Numbered from the stretch's first letter, positions 23,890 to 33,030 are shown. The stretch: 64,000 nt of DNA from Kitasatospora purpeofusca (GCF_000718025.1 NZ_JODS01000034.1:13056-77055), one strand, 5' to 3'. Made by a program: numbers and translations. Notes: generated by a model from the letters alone, not told the origin.

Positions 23890-24354
23890 GTGGCGGACAC
23901 CGGCACCACCGACTGGCAGCTCTCCGGAGACTGGAAGGCCGACCTGCGCGAGCGCGGCTACCGGCTCACCCCGCAGCGCCAGCTCGTGCTGGAGGCGGTC
24001 GACGCGCTCGACCACGCCACCCCGGACGAGATCCTCGGCCACGTCCGGCAGACCGCCAGCGGCGTCAACATCTCCACCGTCTACCGGACCCTGGAGCTGC
24101 TGGAGGAGCTCGGCCTGGTCTCGCACGCCCACCTCGGCCACGGCGCCCCGACCTACCACCTGGCCGGCCGCCACCACCATCTGCACCTGGTCTGCCGGGA
24201 CTGCGAGAAGGTCACCGAGACCGGCACCGAGATCGCCCAGCCGCTGATCGACAGCCTGCGTGCGCAGCACGGTTTCGACACCGACCTCAAGCATTTCGCC
24301 ATCTTCGGCCGCTGCGCCGACTGCTCCGCGAAGCGCGCCGCCGAGCGGTCGTAA
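23890..24354 (+). CDS. Fur-family metal-dependent repressor (Nur-like)
   Basis: A 154-residue regulator. The winged helix (about 15-85) shows RLTPQRQLVLEAVDALDHATPDEIL and VNISTVYRTLELLEELGLV. The dimerisation domain has the metal-binding run AGRHHHLHLVCRDCEKV and a second Cys pair FGRCADCSA, fitting a structural zinc site. Position and sequence fit Nur, the nickel-responsive regulator of S. coelicolor, but Fur, Zur and Nur are hard to separate by eye. Start GTG 23890, with AGGGAA upstream. The next gene begins 10 nt after the stop. Confidence 0.88.
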   Translation: MADTGTTDWQLSGDWKADLRERGYRLTPQRQLVLEAVDALDHATPDEILGHVRQTASGVNISTVYRTLELLEELGLVSHAHLGHGAPTYHLAGRHHHLHLVCRDCEKVTETGTEIAQPLIDSLRAQHGFDTDLKHFAIFGRCADCSAKRAAERS

Positions 24355-24364
24355 GCTTGCCGGT

Positions 24365-25336
24365 ATGACCGGTCTGAAGAGCCCGCTGCTTGCGCTGCCC
24401 GGAGCCGTCCCCGCCGAGGGCGCCGACGAGGGCGTCGCCGCCCACTACGGCGACATCTTCCGCGAGCAACGGAGCCTCGCCCAGGGGTCCGGCTTCGTCG
24501 ACCTCTCGCACCGCGGGGTGCTCACCGTCACCGGCGACGACCGGCTGAGCTGGCTGCACCTGCTGCTCACCCAGCACGTCAGCGCACTGCCGTCGGGGCA
24601 GGCCACCGAGGCGCTGGTGCTCTCCCCGAACGGGCACGTCGAGCACGCCCTCTACCTGGTCGACGACGGCACCACCACCTGGGCGCACGTCGAGCCGGGC
24701 ACCCAGCAGGCGCTGATCGGCTACCTGGAGAGCATGAAGTTCTTCTACCGGGTCGAGGTGGCCGACGCGACCGCCGACTTCGCGGTGGTCCACCTGCCGG
24801 CCGGCTCGACCGTCTCCGCCGAGGGCGCGGCCGCCGTCCGCGAGCTGACCTACGGGCGGGACCTCTTCCTGCCGCGCGCCGAACTCGCCGCGCTGACCTC
24901 GGGCTACGGCCCGGCGGCCGGCGTCTGGGCCTACGAGGCGCTGCGGATCGAGGGCCACCGGCCGCGGCTCGGCTTCGAGACCGACCACCGGACCATCCCG
25001 CACGAGGTGGACTGGCTGACCACCGCCGTCCACCTGCAGAAGGGCTGCTACCGGGGACAGGAGACGGTGGCCCGGGTGCACAACCTGGGGCGGCCGCCGC
25101 GCCGGCTGGTCTTCCTGCACCTGGACGGCACCGAGGAGGTGCTGCCCCCGCACGGGACGGAGGTGCGGCTCGCCTCGGACCCGCAGGGGCGCTCGCTCGG
25201 CTTCGTGACCTCCTCGGCGCGCCACCACGAGCTCGGGCCGGTCGCGCTGGCCGTCGTGAAGCGGAACGTGCCGGTGGACGCGGTGCTGCTGGCCGGCACG
25301 GTGCCGGGCACGCAGGACGTGATCGTCCCGCAGTAG
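24365..25336 (+). CDS. YgfZ/GcvT-like folate-binding protein
   Basis: A 323-residue protein related to the GcvT aminomethyltransferase. It carries the YgfZ signature as KGCYRGQETVARVHNLG (about residue 232), with the key Cys. YgfZ proteins use tetrahydrofolate to help build or repair iron-sulfur clusters. The N-terminal FVDLSHRGVLTVTGDDRLSWLHLLLTQHV block is typical. ATG 24365 lacks a Shine-Dalgarno; TAAGCT, overlapping the previous stop, lies 7 nt upstream. Either a leaderless message or coupling to the Fur-type gene is possible. Confidence 0.88.
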   Translation: MTGLKSPLLALPGAVPAEGADEGVAAHYGDIFREQRSLAQGSGFVDLSHRGVLTVTGDDRLSWLHLLLTQHVSALPSGQATEALVLSPNGHVEHALYLVDDGTTTWAHVEPGTQQALIGYLESMKFFYRVEVADATADFAVVHLPAGSTVSAEGAAAVRELTYGRDLFLPRAELAALTSGYGPAAGVWAYEALRIEGHRPRLGFETDHRTIPHEVDWLTTAVHLQKGCYRGQETVARVHNLGRPPRRLVFLHLDGTEEVLPPHGTEVRLASDPQGRSLGFVTSSARHHELGPVALAVVKRNVPVDAVLLAGTVPGTQDVIVPQ

Positions 25337-25369
25337 CGGAGGTCCGGCGCGGCGGATCCCGAAGCGGGG

Positions 25370-25810
25370 TCAGACCTCGACCAGGACGGTGAACGGGCCG
25401 TCGTTCACCAGCGCCACCTTCATGTCGGCGCCGAAGCGGCCGGTCTCGACCTCGGCGCCGAGCGCGCGCAGCTGGGCGACCACCTCGTCCACCAGCGGCT
25501 CGGCGACCGGGCCGGGCGCGGCGGCGTTCCAGGTGGGGCGGCGGCCCTTGCGGGCGTCGCCGTAGAGCGTGAACTGGCTGATGACCAGCAGTGGCGCCGC
25601 GATGTCCGAGCAGGACCGCTCGACGCCGTCCCCGTCGGCGGGCAGCAGCCGTAGGGTCCAGAGCTTGCGGGCGAGCTGGGCCGCCTTGGCGGGGGTGTCG
25701 TCGTGGGTGACGCCGACCAGGGCGCAGAGCCCCGGCCCCTCGATCGCGCCGACGGTCTCGCCGGCCACCGTCACCCGGGCCTCGCTCACTCGCTGCACCA
25801 CTGCTCGCAT
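25370..25810 (-). CDS. dtd: D-aminoacyl-tRNA deacylase
   Basis: A 146-residue enzyme that removes D-amino acids mischarged on tRNA. The full family pattern is present: MRAVVQRVSEARVTV start, LVGVTHDDTPAKAAQLARKLWTLRL, the active-site LLVISQFTLYGDARKGRRPTW, and the C-terminal VALVNDGPFTVLVEV, which forms the cross-subunit Gly-Pro motif. Length is normal for DTD. Convergent with the YgfZ-like gene, with 33 nt between stops. Confidence 0.95.
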   Translation of the reverse strand: MRAVVQRVSEARVTVAGETVGAIEGPGLCALVGVTHDDTPAKAAQLARKLWTLRLLPADGDGVERSCSDIAAPLLVISQFTLYGDARKGRRPTWNAAAPGPVAEPLVDEVVAQLRALGAEVETGRFGADMKVALVNDGPFTVLVEV

Positions 25811-26335
25811 GCGGTCATTCTGCCGGAGGCGGTGGGGGCGCGAGCAGGCCCCCCAGGGGCGCCTGTCGGCCTGGCGTGCGCCGGGTAGCGTGCGCCTGCG
25901 CGCTCCTTGGCGCCGCTCCTGCTGCGAAAAGCTTCGGTCGTATCAGCCACCCCTCTTCGCCAGGGGGCCGTTCGGGTGCACGGGCGGTGCGGCGGCGGCG
26001 GGCGGGGTGGCACGCTGGGGGACCGTACAAGGGCGGAGCCGGCCGTCCGCCGCGTCATGCGGGGGAGGCCGGGCACGTCCGTGGTCCGGGGCGCCGAAGG
26101 TCCGCCGCGCCGGGCCCGGTTCGGCCGGGCGGTCGAGCCGGTAGGTCAGGCGTTCTGGTCGTGTCGCCCTGGTGGGTGGCCACGGCCGGGGGAGGGAACC
26201 ATCGCGGGCGTCCGGGCGTGCCTCCGGACGGGAACACGCGCCGACGGCGCGCGCGGCGGTGACGGGCCGGACCGGCGGCAGGCGACGGGGTGCCGCGAGC
26301 GGGCGGGATCGGGACGACGGCAGGTGGGTTGGTTG
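25811..26335. other. Intergenic region between divergent dtd and rsiG
   Basis: About 525 nt. Short ORFs exist but have Arg/Pro/Gly-rich random composition and no ribosome site. A TAGCGT near 25887 could be a -10 element. No WhiG-type promoter was found. Confidence 0.5.
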
Positions 26336-26917
26336 ATGGACGCGATCGGCACGGCACAGGACCGGTACGAGCGGGCGCCGGAGGACCCCGGTTCCGAACC
26401 GGACCTCGGGGGGCTGGGCCTGGACCAGTTGCGGATCCTGCGCCGGGAGACCCTGGAGCAGGAGGAGGACCTCTCCTACCTGCGGCGGCTGCTGCACGGC
26501 CGGATGGACATCCTGCTGGCCGAGCTGGACCGCCGGCCCGACGGCGGCGCGGCCCGTCCGGCGGACCCGGCGGAGCCGGCCGGCGCGCTGCTGGAGCGGC
26601 TGCCCGCCATCCTCACGGACGCGGCGCCGACCGTCCGCCGCTCGGCCCGGCACGTCACCCTGGGGCCGCCGCGGGGGCAGCAGTCCCAGCTGGAGGCGGA
26701 CACCCTGATGGGGGACGTGCAGCTGGCCGACCTGTCCGCGCACCCGGCGACGGAGCTGCTGGCGGCGCTGGAACGGCTGCGCGCGCACGAGCGCGAGGTG
26801 TCCGGGCGACGGAAGCGGCTGATGCGGACGGCGGACGGATGCAGTGCCGAAATCACCCGCAGGTACCGTGATGGGGAAGCACGGGTCGACGACCTGCTCG
26901 CAGGCGGCCCGCTCTGA
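26336..26917 (+). CDS. rsiG: RsiG (AmfC-type) c-di-GMP-responsive anti-sigma factor for WhiG
   Basis: A 193-residue, mainly helical protein with two antiparallel coiled-coil helices. The known RsiG motif, E(X3)S(X2)R(X3)Q(X3)D, is present twice in altered form: EEDLSYLRRLLHGRMD in the first helix and EREVSGRRKRLMRTAD in the second. The Glu, Ser, Arg and Asp positions are all kept, while the Gln position is His in one and Met in the other. With c-di-GMP, RsiG holds the sporulation sigma factor WhiG. AGGTGGG precedes ATG 26336. A central Pro/Ala linker (about 65-85) separates the helices. Confidence 0.88.
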   Translation: MDAIGTAQDRYERAPEDPGSEPDLGGLGLDQLRILRRETLEQEEDLSYLRRLLHGRMDILLAELDRRPDGGAARPADPAEPAGALLERLPAILTDAAPTVRRSARHVTLGPPRGQQSQLEADTLMGDVQLADLSAHPATELLAALERLRAHEREVSGRRKRLMRTADGCSAEITRRYRDGEARVDDLLAGGPL

Positions 26918-26992
26918 TCGGACGAGGCACCCGGGGTGGGGACGGGCCCGGCTCGCCCCCGGCTCACCCTCACCTCCGGAAGGCTCTTCGCC

Positions 26993-27949
26993 ATGTCCAA
27001 TCCTGCCCTGCCCGTGCTCGCCGAGGTCGTCCGTTCGGGCTTCGTCGAGGGCCGGCACCACGGCTCGCTGGTCCTGCTCGCCGCCGACGGCTCGGTCGAG
27101 TTCGCCCTCGGCGCGCCGGACGCCCCGGTGTTCCCCCGCTCCTGCGCCAAGCCCTTCCAGGCGGTGGCCACCCTGCGGGCCGGGCTGGCGCTGGAGGGCG
27201 AGCAGCTGGCGCTGGCGGCGTCCAGCCACTCCGCAGAATCGTTCCACCTCGCCGGTGTGCGGCGGATACTCGCCGACGCCGGCCTCGACGAGAGTGCGCT
27301 GCGCACCCCGGCCGACCTTCCGCTGGACGAGATGGAGGCCGAACTCCACCTGCGCTGGGGCGGTGACCACGAGCCCGTGCTGATGGACTGCTCCGGCAAG
27401 CACGCCGGCTGGCTGGCCGCCTGCGTGGCCAACGACTGGCCCACCGACAGCTACCTCGACCCGGCGCACCCGATCCAGCGGCTGGCCCGGGAGGCGCTGG
27501 AGGAGGCCGTCGGCGAGACCTCCGCGCACGCCGGGGTGGACGGCTGCGGCGCGCCGCTGCTGGCCGTCAGCCTGACCGGCCTGGCCCGCGGCTACCGCTC
27601 CCTGGTGCTGGCCGAGCCCGGCACCCCGCAGCGCCGGGTCGCCGACGCGATGCGGGCGCACCCCGAGTACGTGGCCGGCACCCGCCGCGCCGACACCCGG
27701 CTGATGCGGGCGGTGCCGGGCGCGCTCGCCAAGATGGGCGCCGAGGCCGTCCAGGTGGTCGCGCTGCCGGACGGCCGGGCGCTCGCCTTCAAGATCGAGG
27801 ACGGTGCGGAGCGGGCCCGCGGCCCGGTCCTCGCCGCCGCCCTGCGCCGGCTCGGGGTCACCACCGAGGACGGCACGATCGACCGGATCGCCGCCGCGCC
27901 GCTGCTGGGCGGCGGCATCCCGGTCGGCGAGGTCCGCGCGGCGTTCTGA
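26993..27949 (+). CDS. L-asparaginase (type II, Rhizobium-like class)
   Basis: A 318-residue protein of the thermolabile asparaginase family unrelated to the classical E. coli enzymes. Motifs include FVEGRHHGSLVLLAADGSVEFALG, PRSCAKPFQAVA, AASSHSAESFH, MDCSGKHAGWLAACV and VDGCGAPLLAVSL. The SxK pair (Ser-Cys-Ala-Lys), the CSGKHA Cys/Lys and the VDGCG Cys are the conserved catalytic and zinc-site residues. Hydrolyses asparagine to aspartate and ammonia. ATG 26993 follows GGAAGG. Monocistronic, 75 nt after rsiG. Confidence 0.9.
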   Translation: MSNPALPVLAEVVRSGFVEGRHHGSLVLLAADGSVEFALGAPDAPVFPRSCAKPFQAVATLRAGLALEGEQLALAASSHSAESFHLAGVRRILADAGLDESALRTPADLPLDEMEAELHLRWGGDHEPVLMDCSGKHAGWLAACVANDWPTDSYLDPAHPIQRLAREALEEAVGETSAHAGVDGCGAPLLAVSLTGLARGYRSLVLAEPGTPQRRVADAMRAHPEYVAGTRRADTRLMRAVPGALAKMGAEAVQVVALPDGRALAFKIEDGAERARGPVLAAALRRLGVTTEDGTIDRIAAAPLLGGGIPVGEVRAAF

Positions 27950-28124
27950 GCTGTCGCCCGCTCGCAGGGGAGGGTCTCGGGGCGGGTGGACGAGTGGGTC
28001 CCGGGGCGGGTGCGCCGCTCCGGGACCCTGCGGCCCCGCTCCGTCCGGCGGTTGCCGGAGTGCGGACGGGCGGGGCCCGGTGCACGGTGGATCGGGGGCC
28101 GTCGCACAGCTGAGGGAGTCCGCC

Positions 28125-28340
28125 ATGAGCGAGCACGTGTACCGGGTGACCGAGATCGTCGGGTCCTCGACCGAGAGCATCGACGCCGCGATCCGCAACG
28201 GCGTGGAACGGGCCTCCCGGACCCTGCGCAACCTCGACTGGTTCGAGGTGACGCAGGTCCGGGGCCATCTCGCGGACGGGGGGATCCAGCACTTCCAGGT
28301 CGGCCTGAAGATCGGCTTCCGGCTGGACGACGAGGGCTGA
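28125..28340 (+). CDS. Dodecin
   Basis: A 71-residue protein of the dodecin family: YRVTEIVGSSTESIDAAIRNGVERASRTLRNLDWFEV and GGIQHFQVGLKIGFRLDD. The Trp in NLDWFEV and the IQHFQVG strand match the flavin-stacking and contact positions. Dodecins form hollow 12-mers that store or buffer flavin or CoA. GAGGGAG precedes ATG 28125. Ends 13 nt from the convergent hmuV stop. Confidence 0.93.
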   Translation: MSEHVYRVTEIVGSSTESIDAAIRNGVERASRTLRNLDWFEVTQVRGHLADGGIQHFQVGLKIGFRLDDEG

Positions 28341-28353
28341 GGGCGGCGCGCGT

Positions 28354-29178
28354 CTACCCGCGCTCGGGCAGCACCAGCGGCACACCCGTCCGCGGGTGCG
28401 GCAGCACCTCGACCGGGTGCCCGTACACCTCGCTGAGCAGCGGCGCCCGCAGCACCTCCGCCACCGGCCCGTCGGCGACGGTGGCGCCGTCGGCCAGCAG
28501 CACCACGCGGTCCGCGTAGGCCGCCGCCAGCGACAGGTCGTGCAGGACGACGACCACGCCGTCCCCGGCGGCGGCCCGGGTCCGGGCGAGCCGCAGCACG
28601 AGTTCCTGGTGCCGCAGGTCGAGCGCGGCGGTGGGTTCGTCCAGCAGCAGCAGGGCAGCGCGCTGGGCGAGCACCCGGGCCAGCGCGACCCGGGCCCGTT
28701 CGCCGCCGGAGAGGGCGGTGAACGGTCGTCCGGTGAACGCGGCGGACTCGGTGACGGCCATCGCCTCGGCCACCACCCGTTCGTCCTCCTCGGCGGCGGT
28801 GGTGCCAGCCCAGGGGGCGCGGCCCATCCGGACCACCTCGTCGGCCGGGAACGGGAAGGACAGCGCGGCCGCCTGCGGGAGCAGCGCGCGCCGCCGGGCC
28901 AGGTCGAGGGGCCGGTAGTCGGCCAGCGGGCGGCCGTCCAGGCGGACTTCGCCCGCGCTCGGGACGAGGTCGCCGGCCAGGACGGAGAGCAGGGTGGACT
29001 TGCCGGCGCCGTTCGGTCCGAGCAGGGCCACCACTTCGCCGGCCGTGACCCGGACGTCCGCGCCGGCCAGCAGTTCGCGGCCGCCGAGGCTCAGCCGGAC
29101 GTCCTTCGCGGTGAGCAGTTCGCTGCCCGGCGCGGGGCGTTCGGGCGCCTCGGAGCGGTTGCGCAGTCCGAGCCTCAT
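28354..29178 (-). CDS. hmuV: HmuV-like haem ABC transporter ATPase
   Basis: A 274-residue ABC ATPase with Walker A GPNGAGKST, Q-loop region LPQAAALSFPFPADEVVRMGR, signature LSGGERARVALARVL, Walker B LLLLDEP and the switch His in VVLHDLSLAAAY. Closest in style to HmuV/FecE importers. The ATG overlaps the permease stop by 4 nt (ATGA). Last gene of the hmuTUV operon, powering haem import. Confidence 0.92.
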   Translation of the reverse strand: MRLGLRNRSEAPERPAPGSELLTAKDVRLSLGGRELLAGADVRVTAGEVVALLGPNGAGKSTLLSVLAGDLVPSAGEVRLDGRPLADYRPLDLARRRALLPQAAALSFPFPADEVVRMGRAPWAGTTAAEEDERVVAEAMAVTESAAFTGRPFTALSGGERARVALARVLAQRAALLLLDEPTAALDLRHQELVLRLARTRAAAGDGVVVVLHDLSLAAAYADRVVLLADGATVADGPVAEVLRAPLLSEVYGHPVEVLPHPRTGVPLVLPERG

Positions 29179-30248
29179 GCCCAGCCTCCCTGCTTGGTCC
29201 GGGTGCGGCGCAGCAGCCAGAAGAAGAACGGGCTGCCGATCAGCGCGGTGAGTACGCCGAGCGGGAGTTCGGCCGGTTCGGCCAGGGTGCGGGCGGCGAG
29301 GTCGGCGGCGACCAGGACGAGCGCGCCGGCGAGCGCGGAGGCGGGCAGCAGGAAGCGGTGGCCGGGGCCGGCGAGCATCCGCAGCAGGTGCGGGACGACC
29401 AGGCCGACGAAGCCGATGATGCCGCTGACCGCGACCGCGGCGGCGGTGAGCAGGGCGACGACGGTGATCAGCACCAGCCGCATCCGCTCGACGTCCACGC
29501 CGAGGTGCCGGGCGGGCCGTTCGCCGAGCGCCAGCAGGTCCAGCGAGCGGGCGTAGCGGGGTGCGACGGCGAGGCCGACGAGCGCGAACGGGAGCACGCC
29601 GAGGACCTTGCCCCAGGTGGCCTGGGAGAGCGAGCCGAGCTGCCAGAAGGTGACCTGGCTGATCGCGGCGGTGTCGGCGGTGAACAGGAACAGGCCGATC
29701 AGGGCGCCGCAGAAGGCGTTCACCGCGACGCCGGTGAGGATCAGGGTGACCACTTCGGAGCGGCCGCCGGAGCGGGACATCGCGTACACCGCGAAGACCG
29801 TCAGCAGGCCGGTGACGAAGGCGGAGGCGGTGACCGTCCAGGTGCCGAGCGCGTCCAGGCCGAGCACGATGCAGCCGACGGCGCCGACCGCGCCGCCGGA
29901 GGAGACGCCGATGACGGCCGGTTCGGCGAGCGGGTTGCCGAACACGCCCTGCATCAGGGCGCCCGCGCAGCCGAGCGAGCCGCCGACCAGCAGGGCCAGC
30001 ACGACCCGGGGCAGCCGGACGTTCCAGAGCACCGACTCGGGGACGCGGTCGAGTTCGTGGCCGCCGAGGCCGAGCCGGTGGCCGAAGGAGGCGAGGATGT
30101 CGCCGAGCGGGATCCGGTAGGCGCCGATGCCGGCCGCGAGCACGGCGCAGACCACCAGGGCGACGGCGAGGCCGGCGGTGAGCAGGGTGGTCCGGCCGGG
30201 CCGTCGCACGGTCGTGGCGGCGCTGCCGCCGGTCGCGGTGGCGGTCAC
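29175..30248 (-). CDS. hmuU: HmuU-like haem/iron ABC permease
   Basis: A 357-residue FecCD-type permease with about ten membrane helices. Family motifs include LWNVRLPRVVLALLVGGSLGCAGALMQGVFGNPLAEPAVIGVSSGG, split as usual between helices, and the coupling region LGVDVERMRL. The C-terminal SGIIGFVGLVVPHLLRML is also diagnostic. GTG 30248 overlaps the hmuT stop by 4 nt, so translation is coupled. Confidence 0.93.
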   Translation of the reverse strand: MTATATGGSAATTVRRPGRTTLLTAGLAVALVVCAVLAAGIGAYRIPLGDILASFGHRLGLGGHELDRVPESVLWNVRLPRVVLALLVGGSLGCAGALMQGVFGNPLAEPAVIGVSSGGAVGAVGCIVLGLDALGTWTVTASAFVTGLLTVFAVYAMSRSGGRSEVVTLILTGVAVNAFCGALIGLFLFTADTAAISQVTFWQLGSLSQATWGKVLGVLPFALVGLAVAPRYARSLDLLALGERPARHLGVDVERMRLVLITVVALLTAAAVAVSGIIGFVGLVVPHLLRMLAGPGHRFLLPASALAGALVLVAADLAARTLAEPAELPLGVLTALIGSPFFFWLLRRTRTKQGGWA

Positions 30249-31273
30249 TTGGCGGCCTTGGGGTAGAGCTGTTCGGCGATCTCGTTGATCACCTGGGGGG
30301 TGCGCGGGCCGTAGCTGAGCAGTTGGCCGTCCTCGATCGAGACGATCCGGCGGTCCAGGCCGGCCGGGGTCTGGGCGACGCCGGGCAGCTTGAGCAGGCC
30401 GTCGACGCCGCCGACGGAGTCGAGTCCCTTGCTCATCACCAGGATCGCGTCGGGGGCGGCCTTGACCAGGGCCTCGCTGGTGAGCGGGGTGAAGTCGCCG
30501 GTGAGGCCGGCGGCGGTGCCGGCGTCCTCGCCGCCGACCGCCGTGATCAGCGAGCCGGCGCCGGAGGCCGGGCCGCCGAGCAGGTAGACCGAGGCGCTGC
30601 CGCGCAGGTAGAGGAAGGCGACCTTGGGGTGGCGGTCGACGGCGGGCAGGGCGGCCCTGGCGGCGGTGATCCGCTGCTCGGTGCGCTCCTTCAACTGCTT
30701 GCCGGCGTCCGGGACCCCGAGCGCGGCGGCGACGGTGTCGATGCGCGGGCCGACGTCCTCCAGCCGCTTGGCGTCGTCGAGCACGAGCAGGGGGACGCCC
30801 GCCGCGCGGATCTGGGCGATCGCCTCGGCCGGGCCGGTGGAGCGGTCGGCGAGGACGACGGTCGGGTGCAGCGAGAGCACGCCCTCGGCGGAGACGTCGT
30901 GCGCCTGGGTGATCACGGGCAGGGCGGTGGCCTGCTGGAAGGTCGTGGAGACGTCCCGGGCGACGACCTCGGGGCCGAGGCCGAGGCTGAAGACGATCTC
31001 GGCCAGGCTGCCGTTGAGCGGGATGATCCGCTCGGCGCTGGCGACGGTGACGGCCCGGCCGTCGGCCGAGGTCGCGGTGGCCGGGAGCGCGGGGACCGGC
31101 GCTTCGGGCAGCGGTTCGACCGTGTCCGGGGCGCGTGAGGTGCCTGCCCCGGCGGCCGCGCCGGCGCCGCCGGAGGCCGAGCCGCAGGCGGTCAGGGCGA
31201 GCAGCAGGCCGAGGAGCAGCAGCAGGATCGCGGGCCCGCGGGCGGCCCTGGTTCGGGGGGTACTGCTGCTCAA
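30245..31273 (-). CDS. hmuT: HmuT-like haem-binding lipoprotein
   Basis: A 342-residue substrate-binding lipoprotein. The signal ends in the lipobox LTAC, after ILLLLLGLLLA. The binding domain (about 70-340) shows RIIPLNGSLAEIVFSLGLGPEVVARD and SLHPTVVLADRSTGP. HmuT-type proteins hand haem to HmuUV. Start TTG 31273 is chosen because GAAGGG lies 7 nt upstream; an ATG at 31348 falls in the probable promoter beside the iron box and lacks a ribosome site. First gene of hmuTUV, under iron control. Confidence 0.9.
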   Translation of the reverse strand: MSSSTPRTRAARGPAILLLLLGLLLALTACGSASGGAGAAAGAGTSRAPDTVEPLPEAPVPALPATATSADGRAVTVASAERIIPLNGSLAEIVFSLGLGPEVVARDVSTTFQQATALPVITQAHDVSAEGVLSLHPTVVLADRSTGPAEAIAQIRAAGVPLLVLDDAKRLEDVGPRIDTVAAALGVPDAGKQLKERTEQRITAARAALPAVDRHPKVAFLYLRGSASVYLLGGPASGAGSLITAVGGEDAGTAAGLTGDFTPLTSEALVKAAPDAILVMSKGLDSVGGVDGLLKLPGVAQTPAGLDRRIVSIEDGQLLSYGPRTPQVINEIAEQLYPKAAK

Positions 31274-31351
31274 GGTCGTTCCCTTCAATGGGAGTTGACG
31301 CCGCCGGGAGTGGGGGTGCGGGGGCGGTCGACGGGGCTCTTGACTCATATA

Positions 31352-31370
31352 TTAGGTTAGCCTTACCTAA
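31352..31370. promoter_or_regulatory. Iron box (DmdR1/IdeR operator) between hmuT and HtaA gene
   Basis: TTAGGTTAGCCTTACCTAA matches the consensus TTAGGTTAGGCTAACCTAA at 17 of 19 positions. It sits 79 nt before hmuT and 75 nt before the divergent HtaA gene, so one site can repress both when iron is sufficient. Confidence 0.9.
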
Positions 31371-31444
31371 AGTTCGCAAGGGGGTCTGGGCTGCGCCGAC
31401 CCCGATTCCGGCCTGCCTTCCCGTCCCGCCGAGGAGTGATCCGC

Positions 31445-32992
31445 GTGCCTCTGCCCCATCGGCTCCGCCGCATGGCCGCCGCCCTGGTGACCGCCCTGGC
31501 GGCCCTGCTGACCGTTCTGGTCCTCCCCGGCCAGGCGGTGGCGGCCGAGGGCAAGGTGTCCGGCGGGCGGCTGGACTGGGGGATCAAGCAGTCCTTCCTG
31601 ACCTACGTCACCGGCCCCATCGCCCAGGGCACTTGGGCGCTCACCGGGGGAGCCGCCACGGTGTCGGGCAGCGGCTTCCGGTTCCACTCGGCCACCGGCT
31701 CGTACGACCCGGCGAACGGCGCGCTGACGGCCGCGTTCTCGGGCGGGGTCCGGTTCACCGGGCACCAGGAGAACGGCGCGAACGCGCTCGACCTGAGCAT
31801 CGGCCGGCTCACCTTCCGGGCCGCCGCGGGCGGCGCGGCCGGGCTGTACGCGGACGTCAGCAGCAAGTCCCGGGAGACCGGGCAGGTCAGCAACGCGAGC
31901 CAGGCCAAGCTGGCCGAGCTCTCGCTGGCCGGTGTCGACCTGCGCGGCGCGGCCGGGACCCTGACCCTCAGCAACGTCCCGGCGACCCTGACCGACGCGG
32001 GGGCCAAGGCCTTCGGCGGCTTCTACACCGCCGGGACGGCCCTCGACCCGGTCAGCCTCTCGGTCAACCTCCCGGCGGCGCAGGCCACCCCGACGCCGAC
32101 GGCTCCCGCCTCGCCGACCGCCGCGGCACCGACCACGACGGCCCCGGCGACGCCCGTGCCCACGCCGAGCGCGACCGCTCCGACCGCTCCGACTGTTCCG
32201 ACCGGCCCGGCCGCCACCCCGCAGGCCGCCCCCGCCACCGAGTTCGCCAACGGCGCGCTCGACTGGGGTGTGCGCCGGACCTTCCGCGACTACGTCACCG
32301 GCACCATCGCGCAGGGCCGCTGGGAGCTCTCCGGCGGCGCGGCCGACGGCGGCGCGTTCTACCGCTGGACGCCCGCCAAGGGCAGCCACGACGCGGCCAC
32401 CGGCGCGCTCACCGCCGCCTTCACCGGCAGCGTCCGCTTCACCGGGCTGAAGACCGGCGACAGTTACGGCCTGGACCTCACCCTGGCCAACACCGCCGTC
32501 ACCGTGGCCGAGGGCAAGGGCGTGCTGCGCGCCGACGTCTCCGGCCGCACCCCGGACGGTGCCGCCCAGCAGCTCACCGGCGTCGAACTGGGCACCTTCG
32601 ACCCGGCCGGGCTGACCGCCGAGGGCGGCCTGCTGAAGGCCGTCGAACTCCCGCTCACGCTCACCGAGGCGGGCGGCAAGGCCTTCGGCGGCCTCTACCC
32701 GGCGGGCACCGCGATGGACCCGCTGAGCTTCGCCGTCGCGCTCGACCCGGCGGCCGCGCTCCCGCCGCTGCCGGACCTCGGCAGCGCCCCGGCGGTTGCG
32801 CCGACCCCGTCGGCCACCACCGCTCCCCCGAGCACGCCCGCCGCGGCGCCGGTCGCCGCGGACGCCGGTGACTCGGGCGGCGTCCCGACGGCGGCCCTGG
32901 TCGGCGGCGGTCTGCTCGTCGTCGCAGTGGCCGCGGCCGCCGGTCTGTTCGTCCTCCGCCGCCGTCGTACCACCCCCGCCGACGCGGCCTGA
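31445..32992 (+). CDS. Membrane-anchored haem-binding protein with two HtaA domains
   Basis: A 515-residue exported protein. The signal peptide ends near VAA. Two HtaA domains begin with GRLDWGIKQSFLTYVTG (about residue 40) and GALDWGVRRTFRDYVTG (about 272), separated by a Pro/Thr/Ala linker. A membrane helix (about 480-502) and RRRR tail anchor it. No sortase motif precedes the helix. HtaA domains bind haem and, in corynebacteria, feed HmuTUV. GTG 31445 has GAGGAG 8 nt upstream; the GTG at 31436 overlaps this site. Shares the iron box with hmuT and precedes a second HtaA gene by 38 nt. Confidence 0.9.
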   Translation: MPLPHRLRRMAAALVTALAALLTVLVLPGQAVAAEGKVSGGRLDWGIKQSFLTYVTGPIAQGTWALTGGAATVSGSGFRFHSATGSYDPANGALTAAFSGGVRFTGHQENGANALDLSIGRLTFRAAAGGAAGLYADVSSKSRETGQVSNASQAKLAELSLAGVDLRGAAGTLTLSNVPATLTDAGAKAFGGFYTAGTALDPVSLSVNLPAAQATPTPTAPASPTAAAPTTTAPATPVPTPSATAPTAPTVPTGPAATPQAAPATEFANGALDWGVRRTFRDYVTGTIAQGRWELSGGAADGGAFYRWTPAKGSHDAATGALTAAFTGSVRFTGLKTGDSYGLDLTLANTAVTVAEGKGVLRADVSGRTPDGAAQQLTGVELGTFDPAGLTAEGGLLKAVELPLTLTEAGGKAFGGLYPAGTAMDPLSFAVALDPAAALPPLPDLGSAPAVAPTPSATTAPPSTPAAAPVAADAGDSGGVPTAALVGGGLLVVAVAAAAGLFVLRRRRTTPADAA

Positions 32993-33030
32993 ACCCCTTC
33001 CACTTCCCCGCTCACCGAACGGAGACCCCC

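Noticed and set aside
25815..26262. Short ORFs on both strands between dtd and rsiG
   Set aside because: Random Arg/Pro/Gly composition, no ribosome sites and no motifs.
31274..31348. ATG 31348 as the hmuT start
   Set aside because: It lies in the promoter next to the iron box and has no ribosome site, while TTG 31273 has GAAGGG at the right distance.
31445..32992. Sortase signal in the first HtaA protein
   Set aside because: The residues before its C-terminal helix (AGDSGGVPTAAL) contain no LPxTG or LAxTG motif.
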